From the NCBI RefSeq assembly GCF_000597865.1, contig NZ_CP007452.1, positions 353,183-417,182 of the forward strand: a DNA stretch of 64,000 nucleotides, given 5' to 3'. Position numbers and translations under genes: made by a program. The notes beneath the pieces are model-generated. The model had not been told where the DNA came from. It made no database searches and saw only the letters and a program-made list of their open reading frames with translations. This document shows, one piece after another, positions 28,219 to 36,989 of this stretch (positions are counted from its first letter, which is position 1; every line of letters begins with the position of its first letter). Source of the DNA: Peptoclostridium acidaminophilum DSM 3953. GTDB taxonomy: Bacteria > Bacillota > Clostridia > Peptostreptococcales > Peptostreptococcaceae.

Positions 28219-28410
28219 AATAGATCTGCTGGCGAGGGCAACCCTAAGCCAGGAGATACAAAGGTTTCCGACCTGATTGCAAGGAGTGTCCGAGCAAAAG
28301 GGGAAGTCATACAGAGTATATGGACCGCGCTGAAATGTTAATTATTTATTATACAATAAAAACAAGCAGTCAGGTTGCGTGTTTTTTAGAGTATAAATGT
28401 GCGAATATAC
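28219..28410 (+). promoter_or_regulatory. Structured 5' leader of hydEGF, candidate riboswitch or attenuator
   Basis: The first 90 bases are GC-richer than the flanks and fold locally: CTGGC (28229-28233) with GCCAG (28248-28252) around AGGG-CAA-CCCT. Near its end GGGGAAGTC (28300-28308) nearly repeats the 3' arm of the downstream terminator and can pair with the 5' arm GACTTCTCC (28413-28421), nine pairs with one G-U. That is the standard layout of an aptamer, antiterminator and terminator. I compared it from memory with TPP, SAM, cobalamin, c-di-GMP, Moco, NiCo and THF aptamers and found no convincing match. The rest (28320-28410) is AT-rich linker; the short frame starting at 28320 is not convincing. 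Confidence 0.6.
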
Positions 28411-28441
28411 AAGACTTCTCCTTTGGAGAAGTCTTTTTTTT
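28411..28441 (+). terminator. Intrinsic terminator upstream of hydE
   Basis: AAGACTTCTCC, a three-base loop, GGAGAAGTCTT, then eight T. It lies 55 bases before the hydE start codon, so hydEGF expression must pass it; it is best read as the off-switch of the leader. Confidence 0.9.
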
Positions 28442-28495
28442 GCTCCGAAGCATCATTAGCATAAAATGTGGAATTATACGTTTGGGAGGACAAGC

Positions 28496-29509
28496 ATGGA
28501 TAACAGAGCCGTTATAGACAAAATCATAAAAACCTCAGATGCAAGCGTAGAAGAGATAGTCAGTATTCTTAAAGGAAGCGAAGACTATCTGTTTGAAATG
28601 GCATATAGGGTAAGGCAGGAGTATTGCGGAGATGCGGTTCACCTAAGGGCAATAATAGAATTCTCGAACTACTGCAGATGTGACTGTCTGTACTGCGGAC
28701 TTCAAAGGCTCAACAGAAACATACAAAGATACAGAATGAGCCCTGACGAAATAGTCAGCAATGCAAAGGAAGCGTACCAGGCGGGATACAGGACTGTAAT
28801 ACTCCAGTCAGGCGAGGATTCCTACTATACAAGGGACATTATTTCAGGGATCATAAGAGACATTAAAAAATTAGGCGACATAGCAATAACACTTGGCGTA
28901 GGAGAGAGGGAATACGATGACTATGCCCAGTGGAGAAGAGATGGGGCTGACAGGTATCTTATAAAGCATGAGACCGCCGACAGTGAAATATACAACAGAC
29001 TCCATCCCCATTCATCCTTTGAAAGAAGGATAGAGTGCCTCAGATGGCTGAAGGAACTGGGATACCAGACAGGAAGCGGCTTTATGATAGGACTTCCCGG
29101 ACAGACTCTTGAGACAATAGCAAAGGACATACTTCTTCTTAAGGAGCTGGAAGTCGAGATGGCGGGAATCGGACCGTTCATACCTCACCCGGATACTCAG
29201 CTTAGGGATGAGTCCACGGGAAGCAGCCTTCTGACTCTCAAGGCAGTTGCAATAACAAGGCTGCTGCTTAAAAGGTCCCATTTGCCGACCACTACCGCGC
29301 TTGAGGTTTCTACAAAGACAAACGCATTTTGCGCTGGGGCTAATGTAATAATGAGGAAGGTTGAGCCCCATAGCTACAGGAGGCTGTATGACATATATCC
29401 AAGACCTAAAGCGCTTGAAAAAACCATAGCACAGGAAAGAAAAGAAGTCGAGGATTTCATAAAGAGCTTTGGACTTGAAGTGTCGGATTCAAGAGGAGAT
29501 TACATCTAG
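28496..29509 (+). CDS. hydE: [FeFe] hydrogenase maturase HydE, radical SAM
   Basis: 337 residues. HydE is a radical SAM enzyme that helps build the di-iron subsite of the H-cluster, acting on the cysteine-bound Fe(CO)2CN unit made by HydG. The CX3CX2C cluster motif is Cys60, Cys64 and Cys67 in SNYCRCDCLYCGL. Also seen: IILQSGEDSYYTRD-like strand, GVGEREYDDYAQWRRDGADR, YLIKHETAD and TGSGFMIGLPGQTLE. ATG 28496 follows GGGAGGA. First gene of hydE-hydG-hydF; hydG follows after 37 bases. Confidence 0.95.
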   Translation: MDNRAVIDKIIKTSDASVEEIVSILKGSEDYLFEMAYRVRQEYCGDAVHLRAIIEFSNYCRCDCLYCGLQRLNRNIQRYRMSPDEIVSNAKEAYQAGYRTVILQSGEDSYYTRDIISGIIRDIKKLGDIAITLGVGEREYDDYAQWRRDGADRYLIKHETADSEIYNRLHPHSSFERRIECLRWLKELGYQTGSGFMIGLPGQTLETIAKDILLLKELEVEMAGIGPFIPHPDTQLRDESTGSSLLTLKAVAITRLLLKRSHLPTTTALEVSTKTNAFCAGANVIMRKVEPHSYRRLYDIYPRPKALEKTIAQERKEVEDFIKSFGLEVSDSRGDYI

Positions 29510-29546
29510 ATATATAAATAAAACCTAAAAACGGAGGAATGCAAAA

Positions 29547-30971
29547 ATGAAGGAGTACAGAGAGTACAAGGCTGAAGAGTTCATAGTTGATTCTGAAATA
29601 CTGGATTCAATGGAATACGGAAAGAAAATGGCTTCAGACAGAGAATTTGTAAAAGAGATACTCGAAAAAGCAAAAGAAGCTAAAGGGCTTGACCACAGGG
29701 AAGCTGCCGTGCTTCTAAACGTAGACGATGAAGACCTTGTAAAGGAAATGTTTGAAACCGCAGGCCATATCAAGGAGACTATATACGGAAAAAGGGTAGT
29801 GCTTTTCGCACCTCTTTACGTCAGCAACTACTGCGTAAATAATTGCGAATACTGCGGCTACAAGCACTGCAACTCTAATGTTGCAAGAAGAAAGCTCACT
29901 ATGGAGCAGCTCAAGGACGAGGTTAAAATACTTGAATCCCTGGGACACAAGAGGCTTGCCTTTGAAGCCGGAGAGGACGATGAAAATTGTCCGATAGAGT
30001 ATGTGCTTGAAGCAATTAAAAACATATACTCAATAAAATTCGACAACGGAAGCATAAGAAGAATAAATGTAAACATAGCCGCTACAACAATTGAAAACTA
30101 CAAGAAGCTTGTGGAAGCCGAAATAGGGACTTATATACTTTTCCAGGAGACTTATCACAAGCCTACCTATGAGATCATGCATCCTCAGGGTCCTAAGCAC
30201 AACTACAACTGGCATACAACTGCAATGGACAGGGCTATGCAGGCTGGAATAGATGACGTGGGAATAGGGGTACTTTACGGGTTATACGACCATACGTACG
30301 ATACAATTGCAATGATAATGCACGCAGAGCATCTTGACAGCGTATATGGAGTAGGTCCCCACACGATATCGGTTCCAAGGCTCAAGCCTGCTGAAGGAAT
30401 GGACATTTCAAAGTTCCCTCACATGGTCAGCGACAAGGAATTCAAAAAGATAATAGCAATACTAAGGCTCACTGTACCATACACAGGCATGATTCTTTCC
30501 ACGAGAGAAACAGCGGAATTCAGAAGCGAGGCCATCAAATTCGGCATATCTCAAATAAGCGCAGGCTCATGCACAGGAGTAGGCGGATATGTTGATGAAT
30601 ACGGAACAGAAGGAAAGAAGGAGGTTCCTCAGTTTGAGGTGGGAGACCACAGGTCACCTATGCAGGTGCTTAAGGACCTTTGCAGAGCCGGATATATTCC
30701 AAGCTACTGCACAGCATGCTATAGGGAAGGTAGAACTGGAGACAGGTTCATGCCTCTTGCAAAATCAGGCCAGATAAATAACGTTTGCCTTCCAAATGCG
30801 CTGCTCACATTCAAGGAATTCCTGCTGGACTATTCAGACGAAGAGCTAAGGGAGCTTGGAAAGGAAGTAATAGAAGAAGGACTTGCGAGCATACCCAAGG
30901 AAGCTGCAAGAGATGCTGCAAAGAGATTCCTTGCAAGGCTTGAGGCTGGGGAAAGAGACCTTAGATTCTAA
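29547..30971 (+). CDS. hydG: [FeFe] hydrogenase maturase HydG, tyrosine lyase
   Basis: 474 residues, standard length. This radical SAM enzyme splits tyrosine to p-cresol and dehydroglycine and gives the CO and cyanide ligands of the H-cluster. N-terminal cluster: Cys96, Cys100 and Cys103 in SNYCVNNCEYCGYK. The C-terminal auxiliary cluster ligands lie in SYCTACYREGRTGDRFM and a later Cys in NNVCLPNA. Also present: QETYHKPTYEIMHPQGPKHN and GVGPHTISVPRLKPA. CGGAGGAA precedes the ATG. hydF follows after 29 bases. Confidence 0.97.
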   Translation: MKEYREYKAEEFIVDSEILDSMEYGKKMASDREFVKEILEKAKEAKGLDHREAAVLLNVDDEDLVKEMFETAGHIKETIYGKRVVLFAPLYVSNYCVNNCEYCGYKHCNSNVARRKLTMEQLKDEVKILESLGHKRLAFEAGEDDENCPIEYVLEAIKNIYSIKFDNGSIRRINVNIAATTIENYKKLVEAEIGTYILFQETYHKPTYEIMHPQGPKHNYNWHTTAMDRAMQAGIDDVGIGVLYGLYDHTYDTIAMIMHAEHLDSVYGVGPHTISVPRLKPAEGMDISKFPHMVSDKEFKKIIAILRLTVPYTGMILSTRETAEFRSEAIKFGISQISAGSCTGVGGYVDEYGTEGKKEVPQFEVGDHRSPMQVLKDLCRAGYIPSYCTACYREGRTGDRFMPLAKSGQINNVCLPNALLTFKEFLLDYSDEELRELGKEVIEEGLASIPKEAARDAAKRFLARLEAGERDLRF

Positions 30972-31000
30972 AAGTATTACAGCTGTGAAAGGAGAAGCAT

Positions 31001-32191
31001 ATGCTTGATACGCCAAAAGCAAACAGGCTGCACATAGCCATATTCGGAAAGAGGAACGCCGGAAAATCAAGTCTGATAAATGCTCTTACAGGACAGGAAA
31101 TGGCCCTTGTATCTGATATGGCGGGAACTACTACGGACCCCGTATACAAGGCAATGGAGCTTCTCCCGATAGGGCCTGTTGTAATAATCGATACTGCGGG
31201 ACTTGACGACGTGGGCGAATTAGGAGAGCTTAGAGTTAAAAAGTCTAAGGAAGTCATGGAGAAAACAGACCTTGCGCTGCTGGTGTTCGATTCCACGGAT
31301 GAAGACTATTCATTTGAAAAAGAATGGCACTCAAGGCTTAGGGATAAAAAAATACCTACAATAGGGGTCATTAACAAGATAGACATTAAGGATAAAGAGC
31401 TTGAAAGTTATGAAAAAGAGTTCGACATGCCCTTTGTAAAGGTCAGTGCGGCAGACAGGATAAACATAGACAAGCTTAAAAGGGCAATTCAGCTGCATGC
31501 CCCCGAAGGCTTTGAAGCAGAAACAATAGTTGGGGACATACTGCCCCAAAAGGCTCTTGTTGTGCTTGTTGCGCCACAGGACATTCAAGCCCCTAAGGGA
31601 AGACTTATACTTCCGCAGGTTCAGACTATAAGAGATCTGCTTGACCATGATGCCATGGCTCTTACTGTCAAGGACGCAGAGTTGGAAGACCTCCTGTCTT
31701 CCCTTAACAGGAAGCCTGACCTTGTTATAACAGACTCACAGATATTCGGGAAGATAAGCAAGATAATTCCAAGGGAAATCCCATTGACATCTTTCTCCAT
31801 ACTTATGGCGAGATATAAGGGAGACCTTGCTGAGCTGATAGAGGGTGCCAAGCAAATCGGCAGACTCAAGTCGGGGGACAAGGTATTGATAGCTGAAGCA
31901 TGTACGCATCATTCCCTTGAAGGGGACATAGGCAGGGAAAAGCTTCCTAAATGGCTGCGAGAATATTCAGGAGCGGAACTGGACATAACAATAAAAGCCG
32001 GAGTGGATTTTTCTGATGACCTCTCTCAGTACGCAATAGTAGTCCATTGCGGAGCGTGCATGTTCAACAAGAAGCAAATGATGTCAAGGCTTGAAAGGAC
32101 AAGGAATGACAATGTGCCAATAACAAATTACGGAGTCGCAATAGCGTACATGAATGGAATACTCGAAAGAGTTACTGAGATGTTTTTTTAA
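31001..32191 (+). CDS. hydF: [FeFe] hydrogenase maturation GTPase HydF
   Basis: 396 residues. HydF is the scaffold on which the di-iron subsite is finished and delivered to apo-hydrogenase. The N-terminal GTPase domain shows P-loop GKRNAGKSSLINAL, switch SDMAGTTTDPV, G3 IDTAGLDD and NKIDIKD. The C-terminal Fe-S domain keeps the ligands in EACTHHSLEGDIGREKLP and VVHCGACMFNKKQM (Cys-x-His and Cys-x-x-Cys groups). A GAAAGGAG ribosome site precedes the ATG. A hairpin without T run follows the gene, so some transcription may read on into the ABC transporter genes. Confidence 0.96.
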   Translation: MLDTPKANRLHIAIFGKRNAGKSSLINALTGQEMALVSDMAGTTTDPVYKAMELLPIGPVVIIDTAGLDDVGELGELRVKKSKEVMEKTDLALLVFDSTDEDYSFEKEWHSRLRDKKIPTIGVINKIDIKDKELESYEKEFDMPFVKVSAADRINIDKLKRAIQLHAPEGFEAETIVGDILPQKALVVLVAPQDIQAPKGRLILPQVQTIRDLLDHDAMALTVKDAELEDLLSSLNRKPDLVITDSQIFGKISKIIPREIPLTSFSILMARYKGDLAELIEGAKQIGRLKSGDKVLIAEACTHHSLEGDIGREKLPKWLREYSGAELDITIKAGVDFSDDLSQYAIVVHCGACMFNKKQMMSRLERTRNDNVPITNYGVAIAYMNGILERVTEMFF

Positions 32192-32210
32192 GCATAACGA
32201 TTCAAACTAT

Positions 32211-32244
32211 AATAACAGAGCGGGAGCAAGCCTGCTCTGTTATT
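32211..32244 (+). repeat. Perfect hairpin between hydF and the ABC genes
   Basis: AATAACAGAGC pairs perfectly with GCTCTGTTATT, loop 12 bases. No T tract follows, so it is a weak terminator or an mRNA-processing or stabilising hairpin rather than a full stop. Confidence 0.6.
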
Positions 32245-32275
32245 GCAATATTTACTTTCTGGAGAATGAGCTCTG

Positions 32276-33067
32276 ATGGAAAAAAATAAATCTATGAACG
32301 GGCTATACCTGCCGGTTTTTATAATTTTTGCCTGGTGGGCTCTTTCAAGCCTGGGCCTTACAAATGAATACATAATGCCTTCGCCTGAAAAGGTTGTAAA
32401 AACCTCCAGTAATCTAATAAGCAGCGGAATGCTTCAAAAGCATCTCCTTGTGAGTCTTGCAAGAGTTCTGGTGGGCTTTGTCGTGGCCTTTGCAGCGGCT
32501 TTTCCCCTTGCAGTGTTTTGCGGGCTTAGTTCAAAATTTGAGGAATTTTTCAAGCCGACGCTTGAGTTTATAAGGCACGTACCTCCAATGGCACTCATCC
32601 CGATGCTTATACTCTGGTTTGGAATAGGAGAGGTTTCAAAGCTTTCAATTATATTTCTGGCTACTTTTTTTCCGATATATCTAAATACGCTAAGCGGGAT
32701 CAGAGAAGCAGATGTTAAGTTGATACAGGTGGGAGAAGTATTTGGATTTAGCAGGTCAAAAATATTCTTTTGGATAATACTGCCCCAGGCAATTCCATCA
32801 ATACTCGTAGGTATGCAAATAGGCCTGGGATACAGCTGGAGAGCTCTAATAGGGGCGGAGCTCATAGCCGCATCTTCAGGCATCGGCTATATGATAATAG
32901 ACGCAGAGCAGCTATCAAGGCCCGACATAATAATAATCGGAATAATGGCGATAGGAATAGCAGGGTATGCAATAGATGCACTCTTCATGGAAGCCACAAG
33001 AAGGATTACCCGCTGGAGCGGAGGTGAACAGCATCATGGCGAGTCTGATGATAAGAAATGTTCATAA
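32276..33067 (+). CDS. ABC transporter permease, SsuC/TauC type
   Basis: 263 residues with about six membrane helices. The permease signature (EAA loop) is visible at GEVFGFSRSKIFFWIILPQAIPSI, and VPPMALIPMLILWFGIGEVSKL is typical of the nitrate/sulfonate/taurine/bicarbonate permease family. It pairs with the ATPase that overlaps it by 32 bases and the lipoprotein two genes on. The substrate of this family is hard to predict. The position directly after hydEGF and around a TM1266-type gene points to a role in hydrogenase assembly or in supplying a precursor. ATG 32276 used; ATG 32294 is the alternative. Confidence 0.88.
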   Translation: MEKNKSMNGLYLPVFIIFAWWALSSLGLTNEYIMPSPEKVVKTSSNLISSGMLQKHLLVSLARVLVGFVVAFAAAFPLAVFCGLSSKFEEFFKPTLEFIRHVPPMALIPMLILWFGIGEVSKLSIIFLATFFPIYLNTLSGIREADVKLIQVGEVFGFSRSKIFFWIILPQAIPSILVGMQIGLGYSWRALIGAELIAASSGIGYMIIDAEQLSRPDIIIIGIMAIGIAGYAIDALFMEATRRITRWSGGEQHHGESDDKKCS

Positions 33068-33770
33068 GGTGTATTCGATTCAGGGGAAAAGAATACAGGC
33101 CTTGAAGGGTCTGGATTTTGAAGTGGAAAGCGGCAGCTTTGTATGCATAGTGGGTAAAAGCGGCTGCGGAAAGTCGACTCTCCTTAAGCTCATATGCGGC
33201 CTGGAGGAACGTGACAGTGGCTCCATAATTATTAGAGCTGAAGAGAATTCAAAAAAGAACCCCAGAGTATCCATAGTTTTTCAAGAACCGAGGCTGATGC
33301 CATGGCTCTCAGTAAGAAAAAACATAGAATTCCCAATAAAGGGAGAGATATGTAAAAGCGAGTCTGAAAAGAGAGTCGAAAGGCAGCTGGACATGCTGGG
33401 GATAAAAGCTTTTGAAAATGCTTATCCCAGCCAGATTTCCGGAGGTATGGCACAAAGAGTATCCCTGGGGAGGACTCTTTGCTATGAGCCGGACATAATA
33501 CTAATGGACGAGCCTTTGGGGGCCCTTGATGCATTCAACAGAAAAAAGCTGCAGGATGAGATTGTGAAAATATTTCAAAATGAGAAAAAAACAATACTGT
33601 TTGTAACTCATGATGTGGAGGAAGCTCTGCTGCTCGGACAGAAGGTGCTTGTAATGGAAGAGGGAAGGATAAAAGAAAGCATAAATGTGAATATGGGTTA
33701 TCCCAGAAACCCATCGTCAAATGAGATGATTAATCTCAAGAAAAGAATACTCTCTCTTATATTCGAGTAA
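33036..33770 (+). CDS. ABC transporter ATPase, SsuB/TauB type
   Basis: 244 residues. Motifs in order: Walker A GKSGCGKSTLLKLI, Q-loop VFQEPRLMPWLSV, signature ISGGMAQRVSLGRTL, Walker B ILMDEPLGALD and switch VTHDVEEALLLG. The PRLMPW Q-loop and GALDAFNR after Walker B are typical of the nitrate/sulfonate/taurine class. ATG 33036 has GGAGGTG nine bases upstream and lies inside the permease gene. It energises uptake with the neighbouring permease and lipoprotein. Confidence 0.92.
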   Translation: MASLMIRNVHKVYSIQGKRIQALKGLDFEVESGSFVCIVGKSGCGKSTLLKLICGLEERDSGSIIIRAEENSKKNPRVSIVFQEPRLMPWLSVRKNIEFPIKGEICKSESEKRVERQLDMLGIKAFENAYPSQISGGMAQRVSLGRTLCYEPDIILMDEPLGALDAFNRKKLQDEIVKIFQNEKKTILFVTHDVEEALLLGQKVLVMEEGRIKESINVNMGYPRNPSSNEMINLKKRILSLIFE

Positions 33771-33785
33771 AAAGGAGTGGTATGA

Positions 33786-34031
33786 ATGGATAACAGAATA
33801 GGCGTAATCGCAATAATAATTGAAGACAAGGAAAGTGTGCAAAAGGCCAATGCCGTAATGAGCGAATATTCGGATATGATAGTAGGAAGAATGGGGATAC
33901 CCTATAAGGAGAAAAATGTAAGTGTTATATCAATAATAGTTGATGGAAATACAGATGAGATAGGTGCGTTGTCGGGAAAACTGGGAAATATTCCTGGGGT
34001 GATGGTAAAAAGCGCGCTTACTAAAAAATAA
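33786..34031 (+). CDS. TM1266-type iron-only hydrogenase system regulator
   Basis: 81 residues. The sequence (RIGVIAIIIEDKESVQKANA, IVGRMGIPYKEKNVSVISII, ALSGKLGNIPGVMVKSAL) fits the small ACT/ferredoxin-fold family annotated as putative iron-only hydrogenase system regulator, found next to hydEFG in many anaerobes. It has no DNA-binding domain here, so it may sense a ligand or regulate by protein contact. Curiously it is inserted between the ATPase and the binding-protein gene of the ABC transporter, which ties the transporter to the hydrogenase system. AAGGAGTGG precedes the ATG. Confidence 0.88.
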   Translation: MDNRIGVIAIIIEDKESVQKANAVMSEYSDMIVGRMGIPYKEKNVSVISIIVDGNTDEIGALSGKLGNIPGVMVKSALTKK

Positions 34032-34084
34032 AATGGATTAAATTCAATTAAGCTGCAAATAAATTTTCGTTGGAGGAGATGTTT

Positions 34085-35062
34085 ATGAAAAGGATTAAAA
34101 CTGCCGCAGCAATGCTGCTGTCTGTAATGCTTGTTTTTTCGGGATGCGCACCCAAGGATGCAGGAACTTCGACTGAAACGGGCAATATAGAGAAAATAAA
34201 TATATCTTATGTGAAACTGCCCCTTAACATGCCTTCTATAGTTGAGAAGGAAAAAAACATGTTTGAGGAGGAATTTGGGAAAGACGGCATAGAAGTGACA
34301 TTCCCGGAAATAACTGAAGGCTCAAAGATGACACAGGCTGTTGCAGCAGGCTCTCTTGATTTTTGCAATGCCCTGGGAGGTACGTCGGCAATACTTGCGG
34401 CTGCAAACGGAGTGGATATAAAGATAATCGGCATATACAGCAGGGCGCCAAAGGCTTTCACTGTAATGACAAGAAGCCAGGACATAAATGGACTGGCTGA
34501 CCTTAAAGGCAAAAAGGTTGCAGGACCTAAGGGGACAATACTGCATCAGCTTTTAATAGCCGGATTAAGTGAAGCAGGCATGTCGGTGGATGACGTGGAA
34601 TTCATAAACATGGGAATACCAGAGGCGGTTGCAGCGATGAACAGCGGCAATGTGGATGTTGCACTTGTTGCCGGGCCTGCGGTTACAAAGGCAGTTTCGG
34701 ACGGAGCCAAGGTGATAACTACGGGAGAAGGTCTTTTAGATGCTACGATAGTAATAGCCACAAGCGGCAAATTCATCAAAGAGCATCCCGACATGACAGC
34801 GAGATATATGGCTGTCCACTCAAGAAGCCTTGATTTCATGAAGGACAATAGGGAAGAGACTATGGAAATGGCAGCAAAAGAAACCGGAATATCAAAAGAA
34901 GATGTAGAAAAAATGTACGACTGGTATGACTTTAATCCTAGCATAACTCAAAAGGATGTTGAAGAACTTGAAAAGACACAGGAGTTCCTGCTTAAAAACG
35001 GCATGCTCGAGAAGGGAATAGACATAAGTAGCATAATAGACAATAGTTTCGTTTCAAAATAG
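34085..35062 (+). CDS. ABC transporter substrate-binding lipoprotein, SsuA/NMT1 type
   Basis: 325 residues. A lipoprotein signal (KRIKTAAAMLLSVMLVFSGC, lipobox FSGC) anchors it outside the membrane. The body is a type II binding protein of the nitrate/sulfonate/taurine/thiamine-precursor group: VKLPLNMPSIVEKEKNMFEE, AVAAGSLDFCNALGGTSA, LKGKKVAGPKGTILHQLL and NMGIPEAVAAMNSGNVDVA. It delivers the unknown substrate to the permease. ATG 34085 follows GGAGGAG. Last gene of the hydEGF-associated run; a terminator follows. Confidence 0.9.
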   Translation: MKRIKTAAAMLLSVMLVFSGCAPKDAGTSTETGNIEKINISYVKLPLNMPSIVEKEKNMFEEEFGKDGIEVTFPEITEGSKMTQAVAAGSLDFCNALGGTSAILAAANGVDIKIIGIYSRAPKAFTVMTRSQDINGLADLKGKKVAGPKGTILHQLLIAGLSEAGMSVDDVEFINMGIPEAVAAMNSGNVDVALVAGPAVTKAVSDGAKVITTGEGLLDATIVIATSGKFIKEHPDMTARYMAVHSRSLDFMKDNREETMEMAAKETGISKEDVEKMYDWYDFNPSITQKDVEELEKTQEFLLKNGMLEKGIDISSIIDNSFVSK

Positions 35063-35087
35063 AATACTAAAACAATACAAACTAATT

Positions 35088-35121
35088 AATGCCGGACACA
35101 ACACAAGTGCCCGGCATTTTT
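35088..35121 (+). terminator. Terminator after the ABC transporter genes
   Basis: AATGCCGG and CCGGCATT form an 8-bp stem with a 15-base loop, followed by TTT. Confidence 0.82.
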
Positions 35122-35165
35122 GGTATAATCATGATATAAATCAAGATACATTGCAGAGGTGCGTC

Positions 35166-36989
35166 ATGTTCGATATCAAAAAGCAGCTTTCAATGCTTCC
35201 GGACTCTCCGGGAGTATACATCATGAAGGATTCAACGGGGGACATCATATATATAGGCAAGGCCAAGTCTCTAAAAAACAGAGTGAGGCAGTATTTCGGC
35301 TCACACGGAAAGAGCAGCCCAAAGGTCGAGGCAATGGTGGGCAACATAAGCGAGTTCGAGTATATAATGACTGACTCCGAGCTAGAGGCTCTGATACTCG
35401 AGTGCAACCTAATCAAGAAGCACAGGCCCAAATACAACATAATATTCCGCGACGACAAGACATACCCCTTCATAAAGGTGAGCGTCAATGAGGATTATCC
35501 AAGGGTGCTCAAGGTCAGAAGCATGAGGGAGGACGGAGCGAAGTATTTCGGCCCGTATACAAGCGAAGGAGCGGTCAACGACGTAATAAGCCTCATAAGG
35601 AGGATTTATCCCATAAGGAAGTGCAAGAACGACATAAAGCGCATGATCCAGCGAGGGGAGCGGCCATGCATCAACTATGACATAGGCAAGTGCACAGGGC
35701 CCTGCAGGGGAATCGACGCAAGAGAGCAGTACATGCAGATGATAGACGAGATAGTCACGTTTCTCTCGGGAAGGAGCGAGACGCTCATAGAATCCATAGA
35801 GCAGCAAATGCAGGTAGCTGCGGAGAGGCTCGACTTTGAAAAGGCAGCATATTTTCGTGACAAGATCGGCAGCCTCAGGATACTCGCGCAGAGGCAGAAG
35901 ATAGTCTCGAAAAGCTCGGTGGACCAGGATTTCATCGCAGCTTATTTCTATGAAGGCAAGGCGTGCATACAGGTATTTTTTGTGAGGGAAGGCAGGATAA
36001 TAGGCAGGGAGCACTTCGTTGTGGAGGATGTGCTTGAGGAACAAAAAGGTGAGGTGTTCGCCTCCTTCATAAAGCATTTCTACTCGTATCAGGGATTCAT
36101 TCCAAGTGAGATACTCATAGAGAGCGAAACAGGGGAGGATGAAGTTCTCCAAAGCTGGCTCGAGAGCATAAAAGGGCGTAAGGTCCATATAAAGGTCCCT
36201 CAAAAGGGCGAGAAGCGTGAAATGATTGAAATGGTGAAGAAAAATGCCAGAGAGTCGGCGGAAAAATTTTCTAATGTGAGCAGGCTCAAAGATTCACAGG
36301 AGCTGCTGGAGGAACTCAGAAGTTTGCTTGAGCTTGAAGAAACTCCAAACAGGATAGAAGCCTTTGACATATCAAACATACAGGGAGTGGATTCGGTAGG
36401 TTCCATGGTTGTGTTCACTCGCGGAAGGAAAGACTCCAAGGAGTACAGGCGCTTTAGAATCAAGACGGTGCAGGGTCCTGATGACTATTCATCACTCTAT
36501 GAGATAGTCCTTCGGAGGCTTAAAAAGTGGAGCGGTCGTCCGGATCTCATGCTAATAGACGGAGGAAGAGGACAGGTAGGGGTTGTCAGCAGGCTGCTAC
36601 TGGAGCTTGGAGTAGACATCCCGGTGTGGGGAATGTACAAGGACGACAAGCACAGGACTCGCGGACTTGTAAGCCTCGAGAGGGAGATAGAGCTCAAAAA
36701 ATCATCGCAGCTATACAGATTCATATGCACCATACAGGACGAGGCGCACCGGTTTGCAATAGACTACCACAGGTCGCTAAGGCACGGAAAGCTTAAAAGG
36801 TCAGTGCTTGATGATATAGCTGGGGTTGGTGAGAAGCGAAAGCTGCTTCTGATTTCGCACTTTAGGTCGGTCGAGAATATAAGGAACGCCAAGCTCGAGG
36901 AGTTGAAGGCGATTTCAGGCATAAGCGCGGAAGTGGCAGAGCGGATATATATGTTTTTCAGGGAGGAAGGTAAAATTGACAGAAGATAA
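35166..36989 (+). CDS. uvrC: Excinuclease ABC subunit C
   Basis: 607 residues. UvrC makes both incisions in nucleotide excision repair. N-terminal GIY-YIG nuclease: LPDSPGVYIMKDSTGDIIYIGKAKSLKNRV, split here as GVYIMKD and IIYIGKAKSLKNRV. A UVR domain lies near residue 200 (AAERLDFEKAAYFRDKIGSL). The C-terminal RNase H-like nuclease has IEAFDISNIQG and MLIDGGRGQVG, and two helix-hairpin-helix motifs (LDDIAGVGEKRKLLLISHF) close the protein. ATG 35166 follows GAGGTG. It overlaps hprK by 14 bases, the usual clostridial order. Confidence 0.97.
   Translation: MFDIKKQLSMLPDSPGVYIMKDSTGDIIYIGKAKSLKNRVRQYFGSHGKSSPKVEAMVGNISEFEYIMTDSELEALILECNLIKKHRPKYNIIFRDDKTYPFIKVSVNEDYPRVLKVRSMREDGAKYFGPYTSEGAVNDVISLIRRIYPIRKCKNDIKRMIQRGERPCINYDIGKCTGPCRGIDAREQYMQMIDEIVTFLSGRSETLIESIEQQMQVAAERLDFEKAAYFRDKIGSLRILAQRQKIVSKSSVDQDFIAAYFYEGKACIQVFFVREGRIIGREHFVVEDVLEEQKGEVFASFIKHFYSYQGFIPSEILIESETGEDEVLQSWLESIKGRKVHIKVPQKGEKREMIEMVKKNARESAEKFSNVSRLKDSQELLEELRSLLELEETPNRIEAFDISNIQGVDSVGSMVVFTRGRKDSKEYRRFRIKTVQGPDDYSSLYEIVLRRLKKWSGRPDLMLIDGGRGQVGVVSRLLLELGVDIPVWGMYKDDKHRTRGLVSLEREIELKKSSQLYRFICTIQDEAHRFAIDYHRSLRHGKLKRSVLDDIAGVGEKRKLLLISHFRSVENIRNAKLEELKAISGISAEVAERIYMFFREEGKIDRR

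Noticed and set aside
28219..28310. hydE leader as a c-di-GMP-I, TPP or Moco riboswitch
   Set aside because: Short resemblances such as GGGCAACC and CCTGA occur, but the required paired elements and other conserved strings are missing.
28320..28517. 65-codon frame before hydE
   Set aside because: It has no ribosome site, runs through the terminator hairpin, and the leader structure explains the sequence better.
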